A stretch of DNA of 35,323 nt from Treponema sp. (GCA_016293005.1 JAEDFA010000015.1:1-35323), one strand, 5' to 3'. Numbered from the stretch's first letter, positions 21,190 to 29,955 are shown. Made by a program: numbers and translations. The notes: generated by a model from the letters alone, not told the origin.

Positions 21190-22746
21190 ATGGACATTAC
21201 TAACATTATCAAAAATTTGCACCCTCTTGAAATTAAGGTGCTTTTAAAGTATTCACAAAACGATGAACTTACATCAGAAAAATTAATTAAAGAACTTGAT
21301 TACAAAGAAGGGCACGCAAATCAGGCTTTTTCATGGCTTGGTGGAAAGGACCTTTTAAAAGAGGTAAGTAGAGTTCCTCACACTTATTATGAACTTACAG
21401 ATTTTGGACGAGTTCTTTCAGAAAAAGGTTCCGTAGAAGAACGCGTTGTTTCTCTTTTACAAGAAAAAGGCGTTCTTCCGCTTCCGCAAATTGCTTCTGA
21501 ACTCGGCGTAGAAAATAAAGAAATCGGCAGTGCGTTTGGACCGCTTGCAAAAGACGGCGTTTTAAAAATGACTTCCGATAAAAAGGCTGAATATACTGGC
21601 GCTCCTCTTCCAGAACGCCTTAAAATTACTGCGGAATTATTAAAAAAAGCAGTTTCATCGCCAAATTCCACTCTCGATAAATCTGAACTTTCTTCAAAAG
21701 AATCAGAAACAATTTTAACTCTTGCAAAAAAACGCGGTGCAACTGACAGTCCGTTTAAAATCATTGAACGCGAAACTGTAACTTATAAACTTTTGCCTCA
21801 GGCCGAAGAAGTAAAAAACGCTCTTCAAAAAGCCGGAATTACTGGAAAAGAACTCGGTGAAGTTACTCCAAAAATGCTTTCTTCCGGTGAATGGAAAAAC
21901 GGAACTTTCCGCGCGTATAATATTTCCCTTCAGCCTGCAAGAATTATTCCGGGGCGTACAAATCCTTATGTTCAGTTTCTTGAATCAGTAAAAGATAAAC
22001 TTTGTTCTTTAGGTTTTCAAGAATTTGACGGTCCGCTTGTAGAAACCGAATTCTGGAATGGCGATGCTTTGTTTATGCCTCAATTCCATGCTGCACGCGA
22101 TATTCACGATGTTTACAGAATTAAAAATCCAACTCACGCAAAATTTATAGAAGAACCATATCTTTCAAATATTGCAAAAGTTCATGAAAACGGTGGCGAT
22201 TCTGGAAGTCGTGGTTGGAATTACACTTTTGATAAAGAATTTACACGCCGTCTGATTCTTCGTTCGCAAGGAACAGTTCTTTCTGCGCATCAGCTTCACA
22301 AAGCCGAAGTTCCTGGAAAATATTTTGGAATTGCACGCTGTTTCCGTTACGATAAAGTCGATGCAACACACCTTTCAGATTTTTACCAAACAGAAGGAAT
22401 CGTAATCGGTGAACAGGCAAATCTTCGTACGCTTTTAGGCTTTTTGAAAATGTTCGCTACAGAAATTGCCGGTGCAACAGAAGTAAAATATGTTCCTGGA
22501 TATTTCCCATTTACAGAACCGTCTGTAGAAGTTCACATAAAGCATCCTGTTTTGGGCTGGTTTGAACTCGGTGGTTCAGGAATTTTCAGACCGGAAGTTA
22601 CAAAAGCAATGGGAATCAATGCTCCTGTTCTTGCTTGGGGAATCGGAATTGACCGAATGGCTTTGATGGCTTTAGGCTTAAATGATTTGCGTGAACTTTT
22701 CTGCGAAGATATCGAAAGAGTTCGCCAGCGAAAAGCAAAATTTTAA
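21190..22746 (+). CDS. pheS: Phenylalanine-tRNA ligase alpha subunit, archaeal/eukaryotic type
   Basis: This 518-aa protein is much longer than the usual bacterial PheS (about 330-350 aa). The N-terminal half (about 1-200) holds winged-helix DNA/tRNA-binding-like domains (LHPLEIKVLLKYSQND, HTYYELTDFGR, GVLPLPQIASELGVENKEIGSAFGPLAKDGVL), as in archaeal and eukaryotic alpha subunits. The catalytic class II core follows: GFQEFDGPLVETEFWNGDALF, RSQGTVLSAHQL, FRYDKVDATHLSDFYQTEGIV (motif 2) and GWFELGGSGIFRPEV with GIGIDRMAL (motif 3). Spirochaetes are known to carry this archaeal-type PheRS. The partner gene pheT is not adjacent. Confidence 0.93.
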   Translation: MDITNIIKNLHPLEIKVLLKYSQNDELTSEKLIKELDYKEGHANQAFSWLGGKDLLKEVSRVPHTYYELTDFGRVLSEKGSVEERVVSLLQEKGVLPLPQIASELGVENKEIGSAFGPLAKDGVLKMTSDKKAEYTGAPLPERLKITAELLKKAVSSPNSTLDKSELSSKESETILTLAKKRGATDSPFKIIERETVTYKLLPQAEEVKNALQKAGITGKELGEVTPKMLSSGEWKNGTFRAYNISLQPARIIPGRTNPYVQFLESVKDKLCSLGFQEFDGPLVETEFWNGDALFMPQFHAARDIHDVYRIKNPTHAKFIEEPYLSNIAKVHENGGDSGSRGWNYTFDKEFTRRLILRSQGTVLSAHQLHKAEVPGKYFGIARCFRYDKVDATHLSDFYQTEGIVIGEQANLRTLLGFLKMFATEIAGATEVKYVPGYFPFTEPSVEVHIKHPVLGWFELGGSGIFRPEVTKAMGINAPVLAWGIGIDRMALMALGLNDLRELFCEDIERVRQRKAKF

Positions 22747-22791
22747 AAATTCAGAGGCTCAAAACTCAAAGTTATTGGGGCTTTTAATAAA

Positions 22792-22862
22792 AAGGTTGCC
22801 AAAGAAATTGTCGTATTTTTCACGGTATGGCAAAATTTTAATCTTTCCGGCAGCCTTTTTTT
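22792..22862 (+). terminator. Terminator with competing hairpins downstream of pheS
   Basis: AAGGTTGCC (22792-22800) pairs with GGCAGCCTT (22849-22857) ahead of a T run. An alternative stem TTGCCA/TGGCAA (22796-22801, 22828-22833) uses the same left arm. The loop is long (48 bases), so terminator strength is uncertain. Confidence 0.45.
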
Positions 22863-22965
22863 GTTTTTATAATATTTTTAGATAAATTTTAGTTTTATTG
22901 TGTATTCTGTTTTTAATTAAGCTTTCGTTGAGGGCTTTTAAATATTTTATTTTTGGAGATTTTTT

Positions 22966-23487
22966 ATGAAAAAATTTTTCCTTGTTTTAACATCTCTTTT
23001 TGTAATCGGAACTTCAAGTTTCGCATTAGATGCAAAAACTTTATGGACGTCATACGGCGGAGGTTTAAAAAACGGTTCATCTGTGATTAATGCCGGTATA
23101 GGACTTACATCTATTTTTGGGTACGGAATTGCTATTCCTCCACTTTCTGTAAGTTATGAAAGATGCGTTTTAATTGCCGATATGCTTCCTTTTAGTTTTG
23201 GTGGAAATGTTTCTTTCTATGGTTTTGGCGATAGTGATATCTTCTATTCAAATATTGCAGTAGATGCTTTTGCAAAATATCATGTTAATTTCGGTGTTCC
23301 AAACCTTGATGTTTATGCCGGATTGGCAATTGGTCCTAGATTTTATATGTCTAAAGATTATTTTACTACATATTTTAACTGGGGAACTTTCATCGGTGCA
23401 GGCTGGTATTTTACAGACAATTTTGGCTTAGTTGCAGAAGCAGGTTATCCGTACTGGTTTAATGTAAAGGCATCGTTTAAATTCTAA
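22966..23487 (+). CDS. Small outer-membrane beta-barrel protein
   Basis: This 173-aa protein has a signal peptide (KKFFLVLTSLFVIGTSSFA, cleavage after Ala20). The mature part is glycine- and aromatic-rich with alternating strands: VINAGIGLTSIFGYGIAI, PLSVSYERCVLI, FGGNVSFYGFG, NIAVDAFAKYHVNF, LDVYAGLAIGPRFYM, NWGTFIGAGWYFTDNFGLVAEAGYPYWFNVKASFKF. It ends in phenylalanine, the usual outer-membrane insertion signal. About eight strands are expected, so it resembles OmpA/OmpW-type small barrels. A TTGGAG site precedes the ATG. It appears monocistronic. Confidence 0.75.
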   Translation: MKKFFLVLTSLFVIGTSSFALDAKTLWTSYGGGLKNGSSVINAGIGLTSIFGYGIAIPPLSVSYERCVLIADMLPFSFGGNVSFYGFGDSDIFYSNIAVDAFAKYHVNFGVPNLDVYAGLAIGPRFYMSKDYFTTYFNWGTFIGAGWYFTDNFGLVAEAGYPYWFNVKASFKF

Positions 23488-23559
23488 GTTATAATTTACG
23501 CTCAATTAAATTTAGGTGACGGAATCGTTAGTGCGACGATGTTTTGAAGATTTATAAAT

Positions 23560-25188
23560 ATGAAAATAAAGAAGTTTAAAAATCTTATAATCAGTAATAT
23601 TTCGATTTTAGTTCTGATTATTGTAATGGCCTCGTACGCATTGTTTCCGTCAGTTTTTAAATTTGTTTTTTACATCGGGTTGACTTTTACAATTCTGATG
23701 ATTTTGTATGCAAATCTTTTGCATGAAGAAAATCTTGAGGAATCTGGATATCCTTTGATGCCGGAATTTTCTTTTTCTGAAAACAAGAGTCTTCCCGTAA
23801 AAAAGACTGAAAAAAATATTCCTGTTTCATTTGAAACTGTTTCTAATCACATTTTATATTCGATTCAGATGATTGAAACTGCGCTCAACATTCTTGTTCC
23901 GCCGAATGAAACTCAGGAAAAATCTCAAGATTCGATTTTAAAATTCATCAGAAAAAATATTTTTGAAATAAAAAAAGTTATCACTTTAAAACTTTATAAT
24001 CTTGATTCAGCCAGCGAAGAACAGGAAAGTTTTCTTGAACCGGATATAGATATTCAGGTGGACAGCAAAATTACTCAGGATATTTCAATAGGAATTTTTG
24101 GGGTTGCCGACAAAGAAAAACTGAATCTTCGTCTTATTCTTCAATCTTACGGTTTTTTTGTAAAAATTTATAGTTCAGCGCAGGAAACACTTTCTTCAAT
24201 CGAGGAAAATTTAATTCAGATGCTCATAATCCTTCCTGAATCTGAAAACGATGAAAGTTTTATGCTTTGTTCAAAAATCCGTGAAAAATTTACGCTTCTT
24301 GATTTTCCGATTCTTTTGATTACAAAGCCATTTTTGAATTTTACGGAAAAAAATTACAGGCCGCAAGTGAATGATTTTTTAATTCGTCCGTTTGATGTTT
24401 CTTCGCTGATAACAAAAATTCAGATTCTTTCAGACCAGAGAAATCTTTTCCTTGAAAAAGAAGAACTTGTAAAATCTGAAAAAGAAAAGCGAATTTTTCT
24501 GTATTTCGTTACGCACAATGTAAATACGCCGCTTACGGTTTTGCTGAACGAAATCGAAACTCTTTCACAGATTTCTGATTTTGATTCGGGCGGCGCAAAA
24601 GAAAATGAAAAAATTCTTGAAACTGTAAAAAATATTTCTGAAAGCGCAAATCAGATTAACATAATCATTCAGAATGTTTTGAATTCGTGCAAAATTTCTG
24701 ATGGCAAATTTATGATTAAGCCAAAAATCCTGAATTTGGAAAATCTTGTTCAAAAAGAAAATAAATTTTTGAAAAATAAAGCGCTTCATAAAAATCAGAA
24801 TTTTACAGTCGATTGTCCTGATAAAAGTCTTTGCGTTTTTTGCGATGAAAGCAGTTTAAAAGGAATTTATACGAATCTTTGTGATAATGCAATAAAATAT
24901 ACTTTTCAGGGCGGAAACATAAATGTCAGAATTGATTCGGACGGCGAATTTGTATATTTAAAAATCATTGATGACGGTCAGGGAATTCCAAAAGAAAAAC
25001 GCGAAAACCTTTTTAATCGTTTTTCAAAAATTGGTTCAAAACCAACTGGAAGTGAAAACAGTGTTGGGCTTGGTCTTTATGTCGTGAGGGAACTTTGCTC
25101 TTTGAACAATATCGAAATAAAATATTCCGAAAATACTTTTGCAAAAACTGGAAGCATTTTTACACTTGTTTTTCAAAAAATAGGATAA
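23560..25188 (+). CDS. Membrane histidine kinase with a degenerate receiver-like domain
   Basis: This 542-aa sensor kinase has two membrane helices near the N-terminus (about 9-50, hardly any periplasmic loop). A receiver-like domain spans about residues 175-295 (ISIGIFGVADKEKL, then LIQMLIILPES, then DFLIRPFDVSSL), and it lacks the phosphoacceptor Asp. A HisKA domain carries H319 in the unusual THNVNTPLTVL, where HELRTP is normal. The HATPase domain keeps the N box (LCDNAIKYT), DDGQGIP and VGLGLYVV. It should autophosphorylate and pass phosphate to the regulator encoded 3 bp downstream. A membrane or cytoplasmic signal is likely, as no sensor loop is exposed. Confidence 0.88.
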   Translation: MKIKKFKNLIISNISILVLIIVMASYALFPSVFKFVFYIGLTFTILMILYANLLHEENLEESGYPLMPEFSFSENKSLPVKKTEKNIPVSFETVSNHILYSIQMIETALNILVPPNETQEKSQDSILKFIRKNIFEIKKVITLKLYNLDSASEEQESFLEPDIDIQVDSKITQDISIGIFGVADKEKLNLRLILQSYGFFVKIYSSAQETLSSIEENLIQMLIILPESENDESFMLCSKIREKFTLLDFPILLITKPFLNFTEKNYRPQVNDFLIRPFDVSSLITKIQILSDQRNLFLEKEELVKSEKEKRIFLYFVTHNVNTPLTVLLNEIETLSQISDFDSGGAKENEKILETVKNISESANQINIIIQNVLNSCKISDGKFMIKPKILNLENLVQKENKFLKNKALHKNQNFTVDCPDKSLCVFCDESSLKGIYTNLCDNAIKYTFQGGNINVRIDSDGEFVYLKIIDDGQGIPKEKRENLFNRFSKIGSKPTGSENSVGLGLYVVRELCSLNNIEIKYSENTFAKTGSIFTLVFQKIG

Positions 25189-25191
25189 AAT

Positions 25192-25935
25192 ATGAAGGAA
25201 AATGAGGAAGCAAAGAATTCTGAGAAAGATTTGATTCTCGTTGTTGAAGATTTTGACCGTTTGAACAATTACATTGTAAAAAATCTTCAGAAAAATGGTT
25301 ATGAAGCGGTTCAGTGCCTTACGGAAAAGCAGGCATATAAAGAACTTCAGAATAATTATTTTAGTCTTGTGATTCTGGATTTAAATCTTGGCGAGAATTC
25401 AAGCGGAATGAAAATTCTTCGTTACATCAGATTGCAGAATAAAATTCTTCCCGTGATTATCATTTCTTCTTCCAATGACGATAAAACAAAAATCGAAGGG
25501 TTCCGTGAAGGTTGCGACGATTTTATCACAAAACCGTTTTTTATCGATGAACTGATTTACCGCGTAAAACGGTCACTTGAAAAACTTTCCTATATGAATT
25601 TTGAGAAAAAAACTGTTTCGCTAATGTATAAAAACGGAATTTTTGAAATCGACTTGGAAAGGGGAATTGTTTTGAAAAATGGCGTTGAAATTTGCATGCG
25701 GAAAAAACAGTTCGACCTTATGCTTTATTTTATCCAAAATCCGAATAAAATTCTTTCGTTTCAGGCGATTTACCAGAATGTCTGGAAAGAATCGATTCCT
25801 GAAGAAAAAATTCTTGAAAGCAATATTTATGTGAATATTCGTTCACTTCGTGCCTTAATTGAAGAAGATAAAAATAATCCGAAACACATTGTCTCAGTCA
25901 GCAAGTCGGGTTATATTTTTATTCCGGAAGTTTAA
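25192..25935 (+). CDS. OmpR/PhoB-family response regulator
   Basis: This 247-aa protein has a receiver domain (about 14-130) with the acidic pair in LVVEDFD, phosphoacceptor D63 in VILDLNLGE, the switch residues in ISSSND and the conserved lysine in ITKPF. A winged-helix DNA-binding domain of OmpR type follows (about 148-245; CMRKKQFDLMLYFIQNPNKILSFQAIYQNVW and ESNIYVNIRSLRALIEED, ending GYIFIPEV). It begins 3 bp after the kinase stop with an AGGAT site, so the pair is one operon. Its targets are unknown; the divergent and neighbouring membrane genes are candidates. Confidence 0.94.
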   Translation: MKENEEAKNSEKDLILVVEDFDRLNNYIVKNLQKNGYEAVQCLTEKQAYKELQNNYFSLVILDLNLGENSSGMKILRYIRLQNKILPVIIISSSNDDKTKIEGFREGCDDFITKPFFIDELIYRVKRSLEKLSYMNFEKKTVSLMYKNGIFEIDLERGIVLKNGVEICMRKKQFDLMLYFIQNPNKILSFQAIYQNVWKESIPEEKILESNIYVNIRSLRALIEEDKNNPKHIVSVSKSGYIFIPEV

Positions 25936-25937
25936 AA

Positions 25938-27020
25938 TTATCGAAGGTAATTTATTCTTTCTTTGAGAAAAAGCCGTTTTTTTATGTCGGCGTTTGAGAG
26001 AACATGATTTAAATCTTCGTGCGGAGAAATTTGTGAATAGCCTAAAGTGATTAAAGGCATTTCTTCGGAGTTGATGTTTTCTTTTATAAAATTTATGAAG
26101 AAGTTTTTGTTCAGTTCATCGAAATTAAGCGAAGTGTTGTAAATTACTGCACAAAATTCTTCTGTTTCGATTCTGTAGCAGCGTCCGTATTTTTTAAAAT
26201 GGTTGTTAAAATTTTGTGAAATGCGGACGATGATTTCATCTAAAGTTTTTCGGCTGTAATTCAGTTTTAATTTTGAAAAATTGTCGATTTCTGCGATTAC
26301 AAGAACGGCTGGTTTGTTTTGATTTTCAAGCCATTTTTGGAAACTGTTTTGGTTCATCAGGTAAGTCTGCGAATCGAGTTGCTGGTAAAGTGTGTCGTGG
26401 TAAATGTAGTAAATGGTAATCGAAATTACAACGCAAAGCCATGTAACTTGAATGTCCGGGTAGATAACCTGAATCGTGGTGCCTGTTATGACAAAAATAA
26501 AATTTATAAGAAGAATTATGCTGTTCGTGTGCCAGAATCTGATTGAAAGCCTTATGTTTTCGATGAAAAAGTAAATCAGGCTCAAAATATAGAAGATAAT
26601 ATAAACAGAAAAACATTTTGCACGCGAATATTTGTTCAGGCTGTCGATGAAAAAAACGCTGTATTCGGTTCTTAAAATTTGTGTTATGAGAAGCCAGAGC
26701 ATATAGATTAAATTTGCAAAAAAAAGCCATCTGAATCGTCTGTTTGGAAAAACTGCATTTCCAAGGCATAGAAAAACAATTGGCGTGAGTGAAAAACCCA
26801 TGTAATTTGACAGAATGTTAAGCCAGATGAATTTTTTTGGAGAAGCGTCGACGATTATTGTGAGAACTTCCATTATACAGATTGTAAAAATGACTATAAT
26901 TGTGATGAGAAAATCTTTTTTTTGAATTTTATTGATTACCGTGTTCAGAAGTATGCAGATTGAAAGCATTAAGAGCGTGAAAAGATTTATGAAAGTTATT
27001 GTGATAAAATACGACGACAT
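25938..27020 (-). CDS. 7TM membrane protein with degenerate GGDEF domain
   Basis: This 360-aa protein has about seven membrane helices in the first 215 residues, matching the 7TM sensor module found in front of kinases and cyclases (for example FIWLNILSNYMGFSLTPIVFLCLGNAVF). A GGDEF-fold domain follows (about 225-355; VLVIAEIDNFSKLKLNY is the first metal-binding strand). The signature loop is ETEEF at 285-289 in place of GGDEF, so both glycines are lost and cyclase activity is unlikely. It may bind c-di-GMP or GTP as a receptor, or be a decayed enzyme. It is tail-to-tail with the response regulator, only 2 bp apart. Confidence 0.82.
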   Translation of the reverse strand: MSSYFITITFINLFTLLMLSICILLNTVINKIQKKDFLITIIVIFTICIMEVLTIIVDASPKKFIWLNILSNYMGFSLTPIVFLCLGNAVFPNRRFRWLFFANLIYMLWLLITQILRTEYSVFFIDSLNKYSRAKCFSVYIIFYILSLIYFFIENIRLSIRFWHTNSIILLINFIFVITGTTIQVIYPDIQVTWLCVVISITIYYIYHDTLYQQLDSQTYLMNQNSFQKWLENQNKPAVLVIAEIDNFSKLKLNYSRKTLDEIIVRISQNFNNHFKKYGRCYRIETEEFCAVIYNTSLNFDELNKNFFINFIKENINSEEMPLITLGYSQISPHEDLNHVLSNADIKKRLFLKERINYLR

Positions 27021-27093
27021 CTAAAAAAGATTATAAGTCATTTTCTGTATTTAGTGAATATAAGAAAAATTTGAGTTCCTGTTTTAAGATTCC

Positions 27094-27122
27094 TTGAAAC
27101 GGCATAGATATTGTGTTATAAT
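27094..27122 (+). promoter_or_regulatory. Strong sigma70-type promoter of the polyene-like tailoring/export operon
   Basis: TTGAAA (27094-27099), an exact 17-bp spacer and a perfect TATAAT (27117-27122). The expected start is near 27129, followed by a TTGGAG ribosome binding site and the ATG at 27145. Confidence 0.7.
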
Positions 27123-27144
27123 TTTCAAATTATTGGAGTTTTGA

Positions 27145-27507
27145 ATGAATACACACGACATTAAAGATGAAAAAATTCTTTCTCAAGAAGAAAATAAAAT
27201 TTCTTTAGAATTTACAATTCCAGAAACAAGCGATTTCTTCGACGGTCATTTCCCAGAATTTAAACTTCTTCCTGCTGTTGCTCAATTTGAAATTATTACG
27301 CGTTTTTCCAGAAAATATTTTAAAACTCAGCGATATGTTCCTTCGATAAAAAGAATAAAATTTTCTGCTCCAATCAGACCAAATTCAAAAATTCAGCTTG
27401 ATTTAACAAATAATCTGTCAAAAGGAACTGTTTCTTTTAATATGGCAGATTTTTCCGATGCTTCTCATGTATATTCTTCTGGTTCTTTCAGTGTAATTCC
27501 AGAATAA
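27145..27507 (+). CDS. Hotdog-fold 3-hydroxyacyl-ACP dehydratase-like protein (ApeI type)
   Basis: This 120-aa single hotdog domain resembles FabZ/ApeI dehydratases. The motif FFDGHFPEFKLLPAVAQFEI aligns with the FabZ GHFP..P..PGV...E core: catalytic His35 and Glu49 are both present, although PG is replaced by PA. The later IKRIKFSAPIRPNSKIQLDL is the second conserved strand pair. In aryl-polyene clusters such an enzyme makes the trans double bonds on an ACP-bound chain. It is the first gene of a tightly packed operon with a glycosyltransferase, an acyltransferase, a LolA-like protein and an MMPL exporter, which supports an ApeI-like over a housekeeping FabZ role. Confidence 0.8.
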   Translation: MNTHDIKDEKILSQEENKISLEFTIPETSDFFDGHFPEFKLLPAVAQFEIITRFSRKYFKTQRYVPSIKRIKFSAPIRPNSKIQLDLTNNLSKGTVSFNMADFSDASHVYSSGSFSVIPE

Positions 27508-27508
27508 C

Positions 27509-28264
27509 ATGAAATTCGGTTTTGTAATTCCTGTTTATAATCACGGTTCGACTCTTGAATTTGTCGTAAGCAATCTGGACAAATATAATTTTCCGATGAT
27601 TGTTGTTGACGATGGCAACGATTTAAAAAATAAAGAATATATTTCGCAGGTTGCCAAAAAATTTCCTTCCGTAACTGTCGTAACGCTTAAAAAAAATAGC
27701 GGAAAAGGCAAGGCAATGGGTTTTGGAATTCGTGAAGCAGCAAAAATGGGAATTACTCATGTTCTTCAGATTGATTCTGATGGGCAGCACGATGCTGAAC
27801 GGGTCGGTTATTTTATTGAAAAATCTAAACAAAATCCCGAGGCGCTAATCTGTGGTTATCCAGAATATGACGAAAATGCTCCAAAAAAACGCGTAAACGG
27901 CAGAAAAATTGCAAACGGCTGGGTTCATATCGTAACGCTTTCAAATCAAATAAAAGATGCGCTCATCGGTTTTAGAATTTATCCTGTAAAGCCTTATATT
28001 CAGATTTTAAATCACGCAATAATTGACAGCAGAATGGGTTATGACATCGATATTTTAGTTCATTTTAGCTGGAAAAATATACCGATTATCAACGAAGCTG
28101 TAAAAGTCAGTTATCCAAAAGACGGAATTTCAAATTTCAGAATGTTTGAGGACAATATTCGTATCGCCTTAACTTATACGCGTCTTTGCGTTGGAATGAT
28201 TATAAGGCTTCCTGTTCTGCTTTTTAGAAAAATTAAAAATTTACAGAATAAAAAGGATTCATAG
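27509..28264 (+). CDS. GT2-family glycosyltransferase (ApeJ-like partner)
   Basis: This 251-aa protein starts with the GT-A fold pattern FGFVIPVYNHGSTLEFVV, VDDGND and the metal/nucleotide-sugar motif IDSDGQH (D89 and D91). SGKGKAMGFGIREAAKMG is typical of dolichol-phosphate-mannose-synthase-like GT2 enzymes. ALIGFRIYPVKPYIQI and MGYDIDILVHF follow as acceptor-site segments. The C-terminus has a hydrophobic stretch (LCVGMIIRLPVLLF) that may hold it at the membrane. It begins one base after the dehydratase stop and shares one base with the acyltransferase gene. A GT2 followed by an acyltransferase is the arrangement found in aryl-polyene clusters. Confidence 0.85.
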   Translation: MKFGFVIPVYNHGSTLEFVVSNLDKYNFPMIVVDDGNDLKNKEYISQVAKKFPSVTVVTLKKNSGKGKAMGFGIREAAKMGITHVLQIDSDGQHDAERVGYFIEKSKQNPEALICGYPEYDENAPKKRVNGRKIANGWVHIVTLSNQIKDALIGFRIYPVKPYIQILNHAIIDSRMGYDIDILVHFSWKNIPIINEAVKVSYPKDGISNFRMFEDNIRIALTYTRLCVGMIIRLPVLLFRKIKNLQNKKDS

Positions 28265-29250
28265 TGAAAAAAAGTGAAAAAAATCTTCACTGGTCAGAAG
28301 AAAAAGAAGTTATCAAAACAAATAAACCTGTAAAATTCCTCTTTAAATTGTTTCAGATTTTTCCTTCGCCAGTTGTTCTTTTTTTGATTTATCCGATTGC
28401 ATTTTTCTATTATATATTTTCAAAGCGTGCTCGGACTGAATGTAAAATTTATCAGAAAAATTTAAAAACTTTTGCAAAAGAAAAACTTTCCAAACGCATT
28501 TCGGTTTACCGTCAGATTCTTTCGTTTACGCTTTGTGTTCTTGAAAAAATTGAAGGCTGGCTCGGAAAATTTGTGTACAAAGATTTGATTTTACACGACG
28601 ATGATTTAAAAAATCTTCAGGCACTTATTTCTTCTGGGAAAGGTGCAGTTATTATCAGTTCGCATCTTGGAAATATCGAATTAATGCGGAGTCTTTACAA
28701 TTTTGGGGAAAACGGACTTCAAAAAAGTGTAAAAATTTCAGTCATAATGGAAATGAAAGCGACGGAACAGTTTACGAAAACTTTACAGGAAATAAATCCA
28801 GATTTTTCGCTGAATGTCGTAACGCCGGGTGAAATTTCTCCAGAAACAATTATTGATTTTCAGGAAAGAATCGAAAACGGCGAGATGATTATTTTTACAG
28901 GTGACAGAACAAGTGCCGCTTCAAAAAATCGCGTAATTCGTAATGACTTTCTTGGAAAACCAGCTGATTTTCCGTACGGAGTTTTTCTTCTTGCCGCTTT
29001 GCTTGATGCGCCTGTTTTTTATATGTTCGGGCTTCGTGAAAAAATTTCTATTTTTCCGCGTTATAATATTTATGTTGAAAAATCTAAAATCAGTTTTGAC
29101 TGCAAACGAGCTGAACGCGAAGAACGCATAAAAGAACTTTGTTTTGAATTTGTAAAAAAACTTGAAAAATTCTGCGTGGAATATCCTGAGCAGTGGTACA
29201 ATTTTTATAATTTCTGGCTTACAGCTACGGAAAATTCGATTGAAGCATAA
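28264..29250 (+). CDS. LpxL/HtrB-like lysophospholipid acyltransferase
   Basis: This 328-aa protein has one membrane segment (about 27-48, QIFPSPVVLFLIYPIAFFYYIF). A lipid A-type acyltransferase domain follows: VIISSHLGNIELMRSLYNFG contains the catalytic HX4E (H134, E139), and FTGDRTSAASKNRVIRNDFLGKPADFPYGVFLLAALLDAPVF is the second conserved block. It uses a GTG start overlapping the glycosyltransferase stop (TAGTG). Treponemes generally lack classical lipid A, so a different acceptor, as in aryl-polyene clusters where the pigment is joined to a lipid, is more likely. It is the third gene of the operon. Confidence 0.85.
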   Translation: MKKSEKNLHWSEEKEVIKTNKPVKFLFKLFQIFPSPVVLFLIYPIAFFYYIFSKRARTECKIYQKNLKTFAKEKLSKRISVYRQILSFTLCVLEKIEGWLGKFVYKDLILHDDDLKNLQALISSGKGAVIISSHLGNIELMRSLYNFGENGLQKSVKISVIMEMKATEQFTKTLQEINPDFSLNVVTPGEISPETIIDFQERIENGEMIIFTGDRTSAASKNRVIRNDFLGKPADFPYGVFLLAALLDAPVFYMFGLREKISIFPRYNIYVEKSKISFDCKRAEREERIKELCFEFVKKLEKFCVEYPEQWYNFYNFWLTATENSIEA

Positions 29251-29334
29251 ATTGCGCAGAAAAGATAGATTTTGCAAAAATTCGGGGAAAGTTTTAAGAA
29301 TTAAAAACGGAAAACAATTTTATTGGGGTATAAA

Positions 29335-29955
29335 ATGAAAAAAAATCTTTTGACTTTGATTTCTTTTTTGATGATGAGTTTTTCGCTTGCGGCACAGAAT
29401 TTTACTTTTGACGATGTATGCAGGAAACTTTCAGAAAATCCGAATATGACAGGTGATTTTGTTCAGGAGAAAAATTTAAAAAATTCAAGTCGTCCGATGA
29501 AATCTTCTGGAAAATTTATTTTTTCCCCAGACGGACTTTTGTGGAAAACAGAAAAACCTTTCCCATCGTCTATGGTTGTAACAAAAAAATTCATCAGGCA
29601 GACAAATTCAAAAGGCGTTTCAAATGTTCAGGACATTTCTCAGGATCAGATTTTTTCTAACATTTCTCTTATGCTGACTTCAATTTTCAACGGAAATTCT
29701 CAGGAAATTTTAAAAGTTTTCGATGTAAAATTTTCTTCATCAGAAAAAAACTGGACGGCACTTTTAACGCCTAAAGATGCGCAAATTGCTTCTGTAATAA
29801 AATCGCTTGAACTTTCGGGCATTTTGTCAGAATATGCTGTGATTCAGAAAATGGTGATGACAGAATTATCAGAATCTTCAACAGTTTACAATCTTTTAAA
29901 TATGAAATTCCCAAAGGAGCTTTCTCAGGATGATAAAAATATCTTCGTTAAGTAA
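29335..29955 (+). CDS. LolA-like periplasmic carrier protein (ApeL-like)
   Basis: A TTG at 29323 would add four residues, but the ATG at 29335, with GGGGT upstream, gives a clean signal peptide (KKNLLTLISFLMMSFSLAA). The 206-aa product has LolA-type features: DFVQEKNLKNSSRPMKSSGKFIFSPDGLLWKTEKPFPSSMVVTKK is the open-barrel start typical of LolA and of the outer-membrane lipoprotein carrier-like proteins in polyene clusters. A C-terminal helix-strand region follows. It should shuttle a hydrophobic product through the periplasm. It lies 84 bp after the acyltransferase and overlaps the MMPL gene by 26 bp. Confidence 0.82.
   Translation: MKKNLLTLISFLMMSFSLAAQNFTFDDVCRKLSENPNMTGDFVQEKNLKNSSRPMKSSGKFIFSPDGLLWKTEKPFPSSMVVTKKFIRQTNSKGVSNVQDISQDQIFSNISLMLTSIFNGNSQEILKVFDVKFSSSEKNWTALLTPKDAQIASVIKSLELSGILSEYAVIQKMVMTELSESSTVYNLLNMKFPKELSQDDKNIFVK

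Noticed and set aside
22682..22885. 67-codon plus-strand frame overlapping the end of pheS
   Set aside because: It is out of frame inside pheS for its first third and has no ribosome binding site; the rest spans the terminator region.
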